64,000 nucleotides of DNA from Halomonas organivorans (GTDB taxonomy: Bacteria > Pseudomonadota > Gammaproteobacteria > Pseudomonadales > Halomonadaceae), in NCBI RefSeq assembly GCF_014192055.1, contig NZ_JACHXM010000017.1, positions 22,685-86,684 of the forward strand, given 5' to 3'. Positions within the stretch are counted from its first letter, which is position 1. Each line of letters begins with the position of its first letter. The notes under the pieces are model-generated. The model was given only the letters and a program-made list of their open reading frames with translations, was not told where the DNA came from and did no database searches. A program made the position numbers and the translations under genes. Positions 18,300 through 28,718 of this stretch are shown here, in pieces.

Positions 18300-19439
18300 T
18301 CACCGACAAACGCGAAACGGCAGGGCCTCTCCGGCGGCCTCGATATAGGCCGCGACGTGCTCGGCCTCCTCGTCGCAGAAGCGCGCTACCCCGGCGCGCA
18401 GGCGCGGGTCGGCGATATGGTGAAGCGAGGTCAGCCGGCGGGGCGCAAAACCTCGCGCCAGCTTGTGCTCGCCCTGGGTGCCGGGATCGAAGCGCTGCAG
18501 GCCGCGGGCCAGACAGTGCTCGATGCCCTGGTAGTAGCAGGTCTCGAAGTGCAGGCCGTCGGCCTCGATCTCGCTGCCCCAGTAGCGGCCATAGAGGGTA
18601 TGGCAGCCCTGCAGGCACAGCGCCGCGGCCACCGGCCGCCCTTCCATTCGCGCCTGGACGAGCACCAGCGCCTCGGGCAGGTGGTGACGCAGACGAGCGA
18701 AGAAGGCCTCGTTGAGATAGCCCTGCCGCCCGCGTTCCAGGTAGGTGATCTGATAGCAGCGATAGAAATGCGCCAGGTCGGCCTCGCCGATCGCTTCGCC
18801 CTCCAGGCGGTGCAGGGTCAAGCCCTGCTCGGCGACTCGACGGCGCTCGCGGCGGATGGCCTTGCGCCGCTTGGAGGTCAGGGCGGCCAGGAAGCCGTCG
18901 AAGTCGCCGAAGCCATGATCCTGCCACTGGAACTGCACCCCGGCGCGGGGAATCAGGTCGGGCCGGGCCTCGCGCCAGGCGGCGACCTCGCCCTCCTCGG
19001 CGAACAGCAGGTGCCAGCTCGACAGCGCCGCGTTTTCCCAGCCCTCGGCCAGACAGCGGCGCGCGTCGAGGGGATCGACGTCCGCGGCCAGTGCCAGCCG
19101 AGGCCCCGGCGCCGGCGTGAAAGGGATGGCGCTGAGCCCCTTGGGATAGTAGCGCCCCCCGGCCCGCTCCCAGGCATCGGCCCAGGCCCAGTCGAAAACG
19201 TATTCGCCGAAGGAATGCTGCTTGTGATAATGGGGCAGCAGACCGACCAGGGTATCGCCGCGCCACAGGGTCAGGTGACGCGGCGTCCAGCCGGTATCGG
19301 CACTTACCGCGCCGCTGGCTTCCAGGGCATGCAGGAACTCGTGTCGCAGGAAAGGATGATCGTCGCCCACCAGGGCGTTCCAGGCCGACGCCGGCACCTC
19401 GGCGACAGCGGGTAGCTCGACGAGACACAGTCGACTCAT
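18300..19439 (-). CDS. FemAB-like GNAT-superfamily protein (DUF482)
   Basis: A 379-residue protein of the DUF482/FemAB-related family often annotated as a peptidogalycan biosynthesis or GNAT protein. It has the family segments HPFLRHEFLHALEASG, LLPHYHKQHSFGEYVFDWAWADAWERAG and SKRRKAIRRERRRV, then GYLNEAFFARL and FETCYYQGIEHCLARGL, consistent with an acyltransferase fold of two GNAT-like halves. The ATG at 19439 has GGGAG upstream. No close partner; substrate unknown. It is separated from ftsB by 82 bases and from the edd promoter region by about 180 bases. Confidence 0.85.
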   Translation of the reverse strand: MSRLCLVELPAVAEVPASAWNALVGDDHPFLRHEFLHALEASGAVSADTGWTPRHLTLWRGDTLVGLLPHYHKQHSFGEYVFDWAWADAWERAGGRYYPKGLSAIPFTPAPGPRLALAADVDPLDARRCLAEGWENAALSSWHLLFAEEGEVAAWREARPDLIPRAGVQFQWQDHGFGDFDGFLAALTSKRRKAIRRERRRVAEQGLTLHRLEGEAIGEADLAHFYRCYQITYLERGRQGYLNEAFFARLRHHLPEALVLVQARMEGRPVAAALCLQGCHTLYGRYWGSEIEADGLHFETCYYQGIEHCLARGLQRFDPGTQGEHKLARGFAPRRLTSLHHIADPRLRAGVARFCDEEAEHVAAYIEAAGEALPFRVCR

Positions 19440-19616
19440 GGGGACTCCCGACGGGGGCCGGCTGACAACAGGCCGGCGCAAGACCTACATTGTGCCCTAG
19501 TAGACGGTCGGGGTTAACGCCGCCCCCGCCAGCATGGCGTCGACACCCGCCGGCCCCGGACCGTGCACCGGGCCACGACGCCGCCCGCCCGACGGCCGGC
19601 ATCCAGCCCGATTCAA

Positions 19617-19631
19617 GGTAAATTAATTACA
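19617..19631. promoter_or_regulatory. Candidate HexR box upstream of edd (1)
   Basis: Read on the minus strand it is TGTAATTAATTTACC, close to the HexR consensus I recall (TGTAATTAAATTACA). It lies about 92 bases before the edd start in an AT-rich patch. Confidence 0.55.
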
Positions 19632-19678
19632 ACTATAGCCGTATAGCCCTACCCATTCCGACTTTTCGCCGCTATTTT

Positions 19679-19691
19679 TGTTAAACTTACG
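19679..19691. promoter_or_regulatory. Candidate HexR box upstream of edd (2)
   Basis: TGTTAAACTTACG, about 31 bases before the edd start. Closely similar to TGTTAAGTTAACC upstream of zwf at 58351-58366, supporting a shared regulator, most simply HexR. Confidence 0.45.
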
Positions 19692-19722
19692 AAATCATTC
19701 GTTTCCCATGCCGAGGTGCCCC

Positions 19723-21609
<1,887 letters not shown>

Positions 21610-21618
21610 GGAACTCCC

Positions 21619-21638
21619 GCCATGACACGACCCGCCCT
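21619..21638 (+). repeat. Direct repeat of the glk start region, copy 1
   Basis: Twenty bases, GCCATGACACGACCCGCCCT, identical to those at the true glk start (21726-21745). This copy opens a 26-codon frame (21622-21702) with the same first six residues as glucokinase, then diverges. Likely remnant of a local duplication. Confidence 0.8.
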
Positions 21639-21728
21639 GTCCGGTAGAAACATCGAGAGGGGCGGCACCATGGCGGGCCACCTTGGCCGAGCCCTAGGCT
21701 AGCCCCTGAGAAGACCCGAGACGAAGCC

Positions 21729-22694
21729 ATGACACGACCCGCCCTTATCGGCGACATCGGCGGTACCAACGCCCGCCTCGCCCTGGTCACGCCGGGGGCC
21801 TTCGAGCCCCACGACATCCTGAGCCTGCCCTGCGCCGACTACCCCGGCCTGGTCGAAGCGGTGCGCGACTATCTGGAGCGGGTCGGCGCCGTGGGCGATG
21901 CCGCCCCGCGCGAGGCCTGCCTGGCATTCGCCTGCCCGATCCGCGGCGACCGGATCAAGATGACCAACAACCCCTGGTCGTTTTCTCGATCCGAGGTCCA
22001 GGCGGCCCTGGGGCTGACGCTGTTCAAGGCGATCAACGACTTCACCGCCCAGGCCCTGGGCGTGCCCCACGTGGCCGATGACGACCTGTTCGAGGTTCAG
22101 CCCGGCGAGGCGATTCCCCATGCCGCGCGGCTGGTGATCGGCCCCGGCACCGGTCTCGGCGTGGCCGGCGTCTTTCCCGGCCGCCACGCCTGGATCCCGC
22201 TGGCCACCGAGGGCGGCCACGTGACCTTCGCCCCCACCGACGAGCGCGAGCACAACCTGCTGCGCCACTTCCGCAACCGCTACGGCCGCATCTCGGTGGA
22301 GCGGCTGTTGTGCGGCCAGGGGCTGCTCGACCTCTACCTGGCGCACTGCTCGCTGAAGGGCACCAACCCGCGCTACTCGACGCCCGCCGAGGTGACCGAG
22401 GCGGCCGGCGACGACAGTGTGGCTCGTGATACCCTGCTGCGTTTCCTGAAGATTCTCGGCGACGTCAGCGGCGATGCCGCTCTCACCATGGGCGCCCGAG
22501 GCGGGGTCTACCTGTGCGGCGGCATCCTGCCGCGGCTGCTCGACTGGCTGCCGCAGAGCCGCTTCCGCGAGGCCTTCGCCGACAAGGGCCGCATGAGCGC
22601 CTATACCGCCGAGCTCCCGGTCCGGGTGGTCACCGCCCCCTGGACGGGCCTGCTGGGCGCCGCCGAGGCCCTGCACAATGAGGAGGTCGAATGA
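21729..22694 (+). CDS. glk: Glucokinase
   Basis: ATP-dependent phosphorylation of glucose to glucose 6-phosphate, feeding zwf and the Entner-Doudoroff route. The 321-residue protein is the bacterial Glk (ROK-independent) type: phosphate-1 motif GDIGGTNARLAL (residues about 8-19), NDFTAQALG, and GPGTGLGVAG. It overlaps yeaD by four bases. The 20 bases at its start duplicate a segment 107 bases upstream. Confidence 0.95.
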   Translation: MTRPALIGDIGGTNARLALVTPGAFEPHDILSLPCADYPGLVEAVRDYLERVGAVGDAAPREACLAFACPIRGDRIKMTNNPWSFSRSEVQAALGLTLFKAINDFTAQALGVPHVADDDLFEVQPGEAIPHAARLVIGPGTGLGVAGVFPGRHAWIPLATEGGHVTFAPTDEREHNLLRHFRNRYGRISVERLLCGQGLLDLYLAHCSLKGTNPRYSTPAEVTEAAGDDSVARDTLLRFLKILGDVSGDAALTMGARGGVYLCGGILPRLLDWLPQSRFREAFADKGRMSAYTAELPVRVVTAPWTGLLGAAEALHNEEVE

Positions 22695-23746
22695 TTCCCG
22701 CATCTCTGCGCGCCCTGCTGGACGCCACCGACGGACAACGCCGCGCCGAATGGGCCGGCCGCGAGGTATGGCTGGCCCGCGAGGCCTGGGGCGAACTCGT
22801 GGTGTCGCTCCAGGGCGCCCAGGTGCTTCACTATCTACCCGCGCCCGAAGACGCGCGCGCTGAGGGCTCGCTTTCTAATGCGCCCGAAGATGCACAAGCC
22901 GCAGGCGCCTCACCGTCGCCCGAAGACGCGACCGCTGAAGGCTCGCTATCCAATGCGCCGCTCTCTAACGCGTCCGAAGACACGCGAACGCGCAGCCCGG
23001 ATCAGAGCGAGGAAGCCCTGGTGGCCGGCGGCTGGCTGTGGGTCACGCCCACGCCCCAGGCGCTGCCCGGCGCCATCCGCGGCGGCATCCCGCTGTGCTG
23101 GCCGTGGTTCGCCGATGAGAACACCGCCGACGAGTCCCCGGACCGTTCCGGTCCGATGCACGGCCCGGCGCGCAAGGCCGACTGGCGCCTGGATGCCGTG
23201 GACGAGCACGAGGAGGGCGTCGAGCTGCATCTCTCGCCGCTCGAGCGCCTGCACTCCCAGCTGGTGCCGCGGGCGGTGATCCAGGCCAACGCCAAGCGCC
23301 TGCACGTGGAGCTGGTCACCGAGCATGTCGGCGAAACCCCGGTCAAGATCACCGGCGCCCTGCACAGCTACCTGGCGGTGGACGACGCCAGGGCCTGCCG
23401 GATCGAGGGACTCGCCGGCGCCCGCTACCTGGACAAGCTCGCCGACTTCGCCGAGCGCGAACAGCAGGGCGAGCTCGGCGTTCGCGGCGGGCTGGACCGC
23501 ATCTACCACACCAACGCCGAGCTCACCCTGGACGACGGCAGCCAACGGCTGCGCGTTGCCCGGCAGGGCAGCGATTCGGCGGTGGTGTGGAACCCGGGCG
23601 ACGACCGGCCGGCGGACACCTCGGCCGCCGCCGGCCGCCGCTTCCTGTGCATCGAATCCGCCAACACCCGGCTCGACCCGGTGTGGCTGGTGCCCGGCGC
23701 CCAGCACCTGCTGGGCACCACCCTCTCCCTGGCGAACGACGCATGA
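22691..23746 (+). CDS. yeaD: D-hexose-6-phosphate mutarotase, YeaD-like, with repeat insertion
   Basis: Aldose-1-epimerase family enzyme interconverting anomers of glucose 6-phosphate. The 351 residues include the conserved GGIPLCWPWF, HGPARKADW, and a terminal CIESANTR segment. Unusual: residues about 51-108 are an Asp/Glu/Ala/Ser-rich insertion between two strands, made of imperfect repeats around SEGSLSNAPEDA-like units (DNA units start at 22843, 22882, 22918 and 22972). Relatives have a short loop here. Overlaps glk and the AKR gene by four bases each, so it is firmly in the operon. Confidence 0.9.
   Translation: MIPASLRALLDATDGQRRAEWAGREVWLAREAWGELVVSLQGAQVLHYLPAPEDARAEGSLSNAPEDAQAAGASPSPEDATAEGSLSNAPLSNASEDTRTRSPDQSEEALVAGGWLWVTPTPQALPGAIRGGIPLCWPWFADENTADESPDRSGPMHGPARKADWRLDAVDEHEEGVELHLSPLERLHSQLVPRAVIQANAKRLHVELVTEHVGETPVKITGALHSYLAVDDARACRIEGLAGARYLDKLADFAEREQQGELGVRGGLDRIYHTNAELTLDDGSQRLRVARQGSDSAVVWNPGDDRPADTSAAAGRRFLCIESANTRLDPVWLVPGAQHLLGTTLSLANDA
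22843..23000 (+). repeat. Imperfect tandem repeat inside yeaD
   Basis: Units beginning GCCCGAAGA recur at 22843, 22882, 22918 and (as GTCCGAAGA) 22972, spaced 39, 36 and 54 bases, all multiples of three, so the reading frame stays open. It encodes a low-complexity insertion in the mutarotase. Confidence 0.85.
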
Positions 23747-24618
23747 GCGCCGCGCCGGTGTTCGACGCGCCCTTCGCGCTGGGCATGATGGCCCTGCACG
23801 AAGCCCCGGCACTGCACGCCCCCGAGCGGCTGGCCGACTGGCTCGAGGCGCGCCTCGACCAGGGCCTGCACTGGTTCGACCACGCCGACATCTACGGCGA
23901 CCGCGCCGGCGAGCGGCTGTTCGGCGACGCGCTGCGCGCCCGCCCCGGCCTGGCTTCGCGAGTCAAGGTGGTGACCAAGGCCGACATCGTGACGCCCGAG
24001 CGCGACGCCTCGTCGTTCGCCGTCAAGCACTACGACAGCTCGGCGACCTACGTGGCCCGAGCCATCGACGACGCCCTCGAACGCCTGGGCGTGGAGCGCC
24101 TCGACCACTTCCTGCTGCATCGCCCCGACCCGCTGATGGACGCCGAGGCCACCGGCCGCGCCCTGGACGACGCCATCGCCGCCGGCAAGCTCGGCGCCGC
24201 CGGCGTCTCCAACTTCCGCCCGGAGGCCTGGCGGCGGCTGCAGGCCGCCATGCACGGCCGCCTGTCGGCCCACCAGCTGCAGCTGTCGCTGGATCACCCG
24301 CAGCCGCTGTTCGACGGCCTCTTCGATGCCCTGATCGGCGACGGCCAGGCCCCCATGGCCTGGTCGCCGCTGGGCGGCGGCCGGGTACTGACCGGCCCGG
24401 CGCGCTCCCTGCTGCTGTCCCAGGCCGAGGCCTTCGGCGTCAGCCCTGCCGGGCTGGCACTGGCCTGGGTGCGCGCCCTGCCCGGCCGGCCGCTGCCGGT
24501 GATCGGCAGCCTCAAGCCCGAGCGCATCGAGACGCTGTGCCGGGACGCCGCGCTCGAACTGCCGCGTCCGGCCTGGTTCGCCCTGCTCGAGGCCGCCCGC
24601 GGCCACGAGGTGGCCTAA
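23743..24618 (+). CDS. Aldo/keto reductase, YdhF-like
   Basis: A 291-residue NADPH-linked oxidoreductase of the AKR superfamily. Catalytic tetrad residues are visible: Asp and Tyr in WFDHADIYGD, Lys in VVTKADI, His in LLHRPDPL. The fold-end KPERIETL binds the cofactor phosphate as in relatives. Start overlaps the yeaD stop by four bases. Its role in the edd operon is unknown; sugar or osone reduction is possible. No signal peptide. Confidence 0.87.
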   Translation: MSAAPVFDAPFALGMMALHEAPALHAPERLADWLEARLDQGLHWFDHADIYGDRAGERLFGDALRARPGLASRVKVVTKADIVTPERDASSFAVKHYDSSATYVARAIDDALERLGVERLDHFLLHRPDPLMDAEATGRALDDAIAAGKLGAAGVSNFRPEAWRRLQAAMHGRLSAHQLQLSLDHPQPLFDGLFDALIGDGQAPMAWSPLGGGRVLTGPARSLLLSQAEAFGVSPAGLALAWVRALPGRPLPVIGSLKPERIETLCRDAALELPRPAWFALLEAARGHEVA

Positions 24619-24641
24619 ATCCATCATGAGGAACCACGACC

Positions 24642-25598
24642 ATGCTGCCCGTTATCGCCTTCGGTGAAGCCCTCGTCGACATGCTCTCCAGCCGCCTGGG
24701 GGACGCCGCCGACGGGACCCCGGAGACCTTCACCCCCTACGCCGGCGGCGCTCCGGCCAACGTCGCCGTGGCCTGCGCGCGGCTCGGCGTGCCCAGCCGC
24801 TTCCTCGGCATGCTCGGCGACGACCACTTCGGCGATTTCCTCGCCGAGGCACTGGCCGCCCAGGGCGTCGACCTCTCCGGCGTTTGCCGCACCCGCGAGG
24901 CGCGCACGGCGCTGGCCTTCGTCTCCCGGGATGCCGACGGCGAGCGCACCTTCGACTTCTATCGGCCGCCCGCCGCCGACCTGCTCTACCGCCTGGAGCA
25001 CCTGCCGGCCGGCGTGTTCGCCGAGCCGGCGATCCTCCACCTGTGCAGCAACAGCCTGACCGACCCCGAGATCGCCGAGACCACCCTGGCCATGGCCGAG
25101 ATGGCCGCCCGAGCCGGCTGCGTGGTCAGCGTCGACGCCAACCTGCGCCACAACCTCTGGGCCGAGGGCCGCGCCGACGCCGCCCTGGTCACCCGGCTGC
25201 TCGACACCGCCGACCTGCTCAAGCTCTCCCGAGAGGAGGTCGACGACCTGCGCGGCGACCATCCCGAGGAGGCCTGGCTGGCCGAGCGCCTGGCCGCCGG
25301 GGTCAAGCTGGCGGTGATCACCGACGGCGGCGGCGACGTGCGCGCCCTGGGCGCCGGCCTGTCGCTTTCGGTCGCGCCGCCGAACGTCGATCCCGTCGAC
25401 ACGACAGCGGGTGGTGACGCCTTCATCGGCGGACTGCTGGCGGCGCTGGCCGAGGGCCGCTTCGAGGCGGGCTGGCATCGCGACACGGCGGGCCTGGAAG
25501 CGGCGCTGGCCTTCGCCTGCCGCTGCGGCGCCCATGCCGTGACCCGCCCGGGCAGCTACGTCGCCCTGCCCACCCGGGACGATCTCGCCTCGGCCTGA
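24642..25598 (+). CDS. Fructokinase/PfkB-family sugar kinase
   Basis: A 318-residue PfkB-family kinase. Signature 1 is GGAPANVAVACARLG (about residues 34-48) and signature 2, with the catalytic aspartate, is DTTAGGDAFIGGLL. The pattern fits fructokinases (ScrK/MtlZ), which convert fructose made by mannitol and sorbitol dehydrogenases to fructose 6-phosphate. It closes the edd operon, 23 bases after the AKR, and converges on the polyol operon encoding those dehydrogenases. KDG kinase is an alternative function for this fold and cannot be excluded. Confidence 0.83.
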   Translation: MLPVIAFGEALVDMLSSRLGDAADGTPETFTPYAGGAPANVAVACARLGVPSRFLGMLGDDHFGDFLAEALAAQGVDLSGVCRTREARTALAFVSRDADGERTFDFYRPPAADLLYRLEHLPAGVFAEPAILHLCSNSLTDPEIAETTLAMAEMAARAGCVVSVDANLRHNLWAEGRADAALVTRLLDTADLLKLSREEVDDLRGDHPEEAWLAERLAAGVKLAVITDGGGDVRALGAGLSLSVAPPNVDPVDTTAGGDAFIGGLLAALAEGRFEAGWHRDTAGLEAALAFACRCGAHAVTRPGSYVALPTRDDLASA

Positions 25599-25603
25599 TC
25601 GCC

Positions 25604-25660
25604 CCCGGACACGACGACGCCCGATGACGGTTTCCGTCATCGGGCGTCGTCGTGTCCGGG
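25604..25660. terminator. Long perfect hairpin between convergent operons
   Basis: Two perfectly complementary 27-base arms around a TTT loop. It starts six bases after the fructokinase stop and ends 32 bases before the xylB stop. Its placement suggests a bidirectional terminator, although there is no T-run. Confidence 0.75.
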
Positions 25661-25692
25661 CCCAGGGGCGATGGGCCCGGACGATTCCGGGA

Positions 25693-27183
25693 TCAGGCCA
25701 TCACGCCATGATGCTCGGCCAGCGCCCGACGATAGCGCGCATAGACCGCTTCGTAGGCCGCGACGCGCTCGGCGTCGGGCGCCGCCCGGGAGCTCTCGTC
25801 GAGGTGCACCAGCCGGGCGCAGAGCGCGTCCAGCGAGGCATCGGCGCCGCCCTCGCACCAGGCCGCCTGGATCGCCGCACCCAGCGCCGCGGCATCGGTG
25901 ACCGCGGGGCAGATCACCGGGGTGCCGAGGATGTCGGCGACCATCTGCCGCCACACCGCGCTCTTCGCCCCGCCGCCGATCAGGCGAATCTCGCTGGCGT
26001 CCCGGGCCAGCCCGCCGAGCCGTTCGAGGCCATAACGCAGGCCGAAGGTCGCGCCCTCGACCACCGCGCGACACAGGTTGGCCTGGGTAGCGTTGACGTC
26101 GGTCAGGCCCAGGAAGCTGCCCGAGGCCTGGGGCAGCGGCGGGACCCGCTCGCCGTTGAAGAACGGCAGCACCGTGACGCCCTCGGCGCCGATCGGCGCG
26201 GCGGCCAGCCGCTCGCCGAAGGCCGCCAGGTCGAGGCCGAACAGCTCGCGCACCCGGGTGGTCGCCGAGGTCACGTTCATGGTGCAGATCAGCGGCAGCC
26301 AGCCGCCGTGGCTGGCGCAGAAGTTGGCGACCTGGGCATCGTCGGCGACCGCCGGCTCGGGGGAGTAGGCGCACACCGTGCCCGAAGTGCCGAGGCTCAG
26401 GGTCACCAGTCCGGGGCGAATGTTGCCGGTGCCGATGGCGCCCAGCATGTTGTCGCCGCCCCCGCTCGAGACCACCACGCCCTCGGCCAGCCCCAGCTCG
26501 CGAGCCAGCGCCGGCCGCAGCGTGCCGGCCGGCTCGCGGGAGCCAATCAGCCGCGGCAGCACGCGCTCCGGGTCGAGCTCCGGGGCGATCTCGGCCAGCA
26601 CGTCCTCGCGCCAGCGGCGCGCGCGGGTATCGAAGTAGCCGGTGCCCGAGGCGTCGCCGGCCTCGGCGACCCGCTCGCCGGTGAGCCAGAAGTTGAGGTA
26701 GTCGTGGGGCAGCAGCAGGGTGGCGATGCGCCGATAGGCCTCGGGCCGGGCGTCGCGCAGCCAGGCCAGCTTGGAGGCGGTGTAGCCGGTCTGCAGCACC
26801 AGCCCCAGCCTGTCGAGGCAGCCGGCCTCGCCGCCCAGGCGCTCGACCAGGGCGGCGTTGTGGTCCGCAGTCTCGGTGTCGCACCACAGCTTGGCCGGGT
26901 GCACCGGCTCGCCGGCGGCGTCCAGGGCCACCAGCCCGTGCTGCTGGCCGGAGACGCCGATGGCACGGATCGCTTGGGGCTCGATGCCGGCGCGCGCCAC
27001 GGCGTCATGCAAGGCACCGCGAAAGGCCTCGATCCAGTCGGCGGGCGCCTGCTCGCGGCGCCCGCCCTCCCCTGCTTCCAGCCGGTGGGGCCGGCTCGCC
27101 TCGCCGAGGATTCGGCCGCCGTCGATGTCGACCACCACCACCTTGGTGCTCTGGGTCCCGCAGTCCACGCCGATGTACATCAT
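25693..27183 (-). CDS. xylB: Xylulokinase
   Basis: FGGY kinase, 496 residues, phosphorylating D-xylulose to xylulose 5-phosphate. N-terminal ATP-binding VDCGTQSTKVVVVD, IGVSGQQHGLV, then FFNGERVPPLPQA, SLGTSGTV and the adenosine-motif RLIGGGAKSAVWRQMVADI. It fits the polyol operon because D-arabitol or xylitol oxidation would give D-xylulose. Start overlaps the mannitol dehydrogenase stop by four bases. Confidence 0.93.
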   Translation of the reverse strand: MMYIGVDCGTQSTKVVVVDIDGGRILGEASRPHRLEAGEGGRREQAPADWIEAFRGALHDAVARAGIEPQAIRAIGVSGQQHGLVALDAAGEPVHPAKLWCDTETADHNAALVERLGGEAGCLDRLGLVLQTGYTASKLAWLRDARPEAYRRIATLLLPHDYLNFWLTGERVAEAGDASGTGYFDTRARRWREDVLAEIAPELDPERVLPRLIGSREPAGTLRPALARELGLAEGVVVSSGGGDNMLGAIGTGNIRPGLVTLSLGTSGTVCAYSPEPAVADDAQVANFCASHGGWLPLICTMNVTSATTRVRELFGLDLAAFGERLAAAPIGAEGVTVLPFFNGERVPPLPQASGSFLGLTDVNATQANLCRAVVEGATFGLRYGLERLGGLARDASEIRLIGGGAKSAVWRQMVADILGTPVICPAVTDAAALGAAIQAAWCEGGADASLDALCARLVHLDESSRAAPDAERVAAYEAVYARYRRALAEHHGVMA

Positions 27184-28664
27184 GAGTCCTCTCGTTCGAT
27201 CAGCGCCTCCAGCGTAGCGCGTGCGCCGTCACGATGCAGGCTCTCCAGCGCCCACAGGTAGGCCTCGCGGAAGCGCTCCTCGTCCGCCAGGTCGCCGAAC
27301 AGCTCGCGATTGTCGATGAAGGCGGTGGGGACGTCATGCTGCCGGCCGGCAAGCGACATCAGCTCGTCCTTGAGGCGATCGACGACCTCGATCGGCTCGC
27401 CCGCCTCGTCGACGCCCTCGGCGTAGCGCGCCCAACTGGCCACCACCGCCGCGGCGCGGTGCAGCTCGCCGCCGCGGGCGAGCTGCTCGCGAATCACCGG
27501 CAGCAGCCACTTGGGAATCCGATCCGAGCTCTCGGCGCACAGCCTGGCCAGGGTGTCCTTGACCTCGGGGTTGGCGAAGCGCTCGATCAGGGTGCGGCGG
27601 TAGGCATCGAGATCGACCCCGGGCAGCGGCGCCAGGGTCGGCGTCGCCTCGTGCGTCATGTAGCCGAGCAGGAAGTCGACGAACAGCGGGTCGGCGCTGG
27701 CCTCGTGGGCATAGCGGTAGCCGGCCAGGTAGCCGAAGTAGCACAGCGCCTGGTGGCTGGCGTTGAGCAGGCGCAGCTTCATCAGCTCATAGGGCTCGAC
27801 GTCCTCGACCACCTGCACCCCGACCTCCTCGAAGGCGGGACGCCCGGCGACGAAGCGATCCTCGAGCACCCACTGGGTAAAGGGCTCGCAGACCACCGGC
27901 CAGGCGTCCTCGACGCCGAAGCGCGAGGCCAGTTCCTCGATGTCCTCGCCGGTGGTCACCGGGGTGATGCGATCGACCATGGAGTTGGGGAATGGCACCT
28001 CGGCCTCGATCCAGGCGGCGAGCTCGGCGTCGCGGGCACGGGCGAAGGCGGTGAACATGCGGTGCGCCACCTCACCGTTGCCCTGGATGTTGTCGCAGGA
28101 CATCACCGTGAAGGGCGCGAGGCCGCGCTGGCGACGCCGCGCCAGCGCCTCGGTGATCAGCCCGAAGCTGGTGCGCGATGTAGCCGGCTCGGCCAGGTCG
28201 TGCCGCACGTCGGGGTTGTCGAGATCGAACTCGCCCGTTACCGGATGAAAGTTGTAGCCGCCCTCGGTGACCGTCAGCGAGACGATGCGGATCGCCGGGT
28301 CGGCCATCAGCTCGATCACCGCCTCGGGGTCGTCCGGCGCGTATCGGTAGTCGATGATCGAGCCGATTACCCGCGGCTCGTAGTGGCCGTCGGGATGCTT
28401 GACCACCAGGGTGTAGAGGTGATCCTGGGAGGCCAGCGCTTCCTGCATGCGCCGGTCGCCGGGCATCACCCCGACGCCGACGATGCCCCAGTCCAGCGCC
28501 TGGCCGCGGTTCATCAGGTCGTCGAGGGTCACCGCCTGGTGGGCGCGGTGGAAGCCGCCTACCCCGAAGTGGACGATGCCGGCACTCACGGCGGCGCGGT
28601 CAAAGGCCGGCGTGGATACCCGGGCATCCAGCCGGTCTAGATTGGCGGTGGCGAGTCGGGTCAT
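27180..28664 (-). CDS. mtlK: Mannitol 2-dehydrogenase family polyol dehydrogenase
   Basis: Long-chain NAD-dependent secondary alcohol dehydrogenase (PSLDR), 494 residues, oxidising D-mannitol (and often D-arabitol) to fructose (or xylulose). The nucleotide loop FGVGGFHRAHQAV and the catalytic KLRLLNASHQA are present. Start at 28664 has an acceptable purine stretch (AGGAGAC) upstream; an earlier ATG at 28718 adds an unlike N-terminus. Coupled to xylB by overlap, 54 bases after the kinase gene. Confidence 0.93.
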   Translation of the reverse strand: MTRLATANLDRLDARVSTPAFDRAAVSAGIVHFGVGGFHRAHQAVTLDDLMNRGQALDWGIVGVGVMPGDRRMQEALASQDHLYTLVVKHPDGHYEPRVIGSIIDYRYAPDDPEAVIELMADPAIRIVSLTVTEGGYNFHPVTGEFDLDNPDVRHDLAEPATSRTSFGLITEALARRRQRGLAPFTVMSCDNIQGNGEVAHRMFTAFARARDAELAAWIEAEVPFPNSMVDRITPVTTGEDIEELASRFGVEDAWPVVCEPFTQWVLEDRFVAGRPAFEEVGVQVVEDVEPYELMKLRLLNASHQALCYFGYLAGYRYAHEASADPLFVDFLLGYMTHEATPTLAPLPGVDLDAYRRTLIERFANPEVKDTLARLCAESSDRIPKWLLPVIREQLARGGELHRAAAVVASWARYAEGVDEAGEPIEVVDRLKDELMSLAGRQHDVPTAFIDNRELFGDLADEERFREAYLWALESLHRDGARATLEALIEREDS

Positions 28665-28718
28665 GGGACGTCTCCTGCCGCGTATCGCGGTCAAATCGAA
28701 AGTGAGGGTGAGCGGCAT

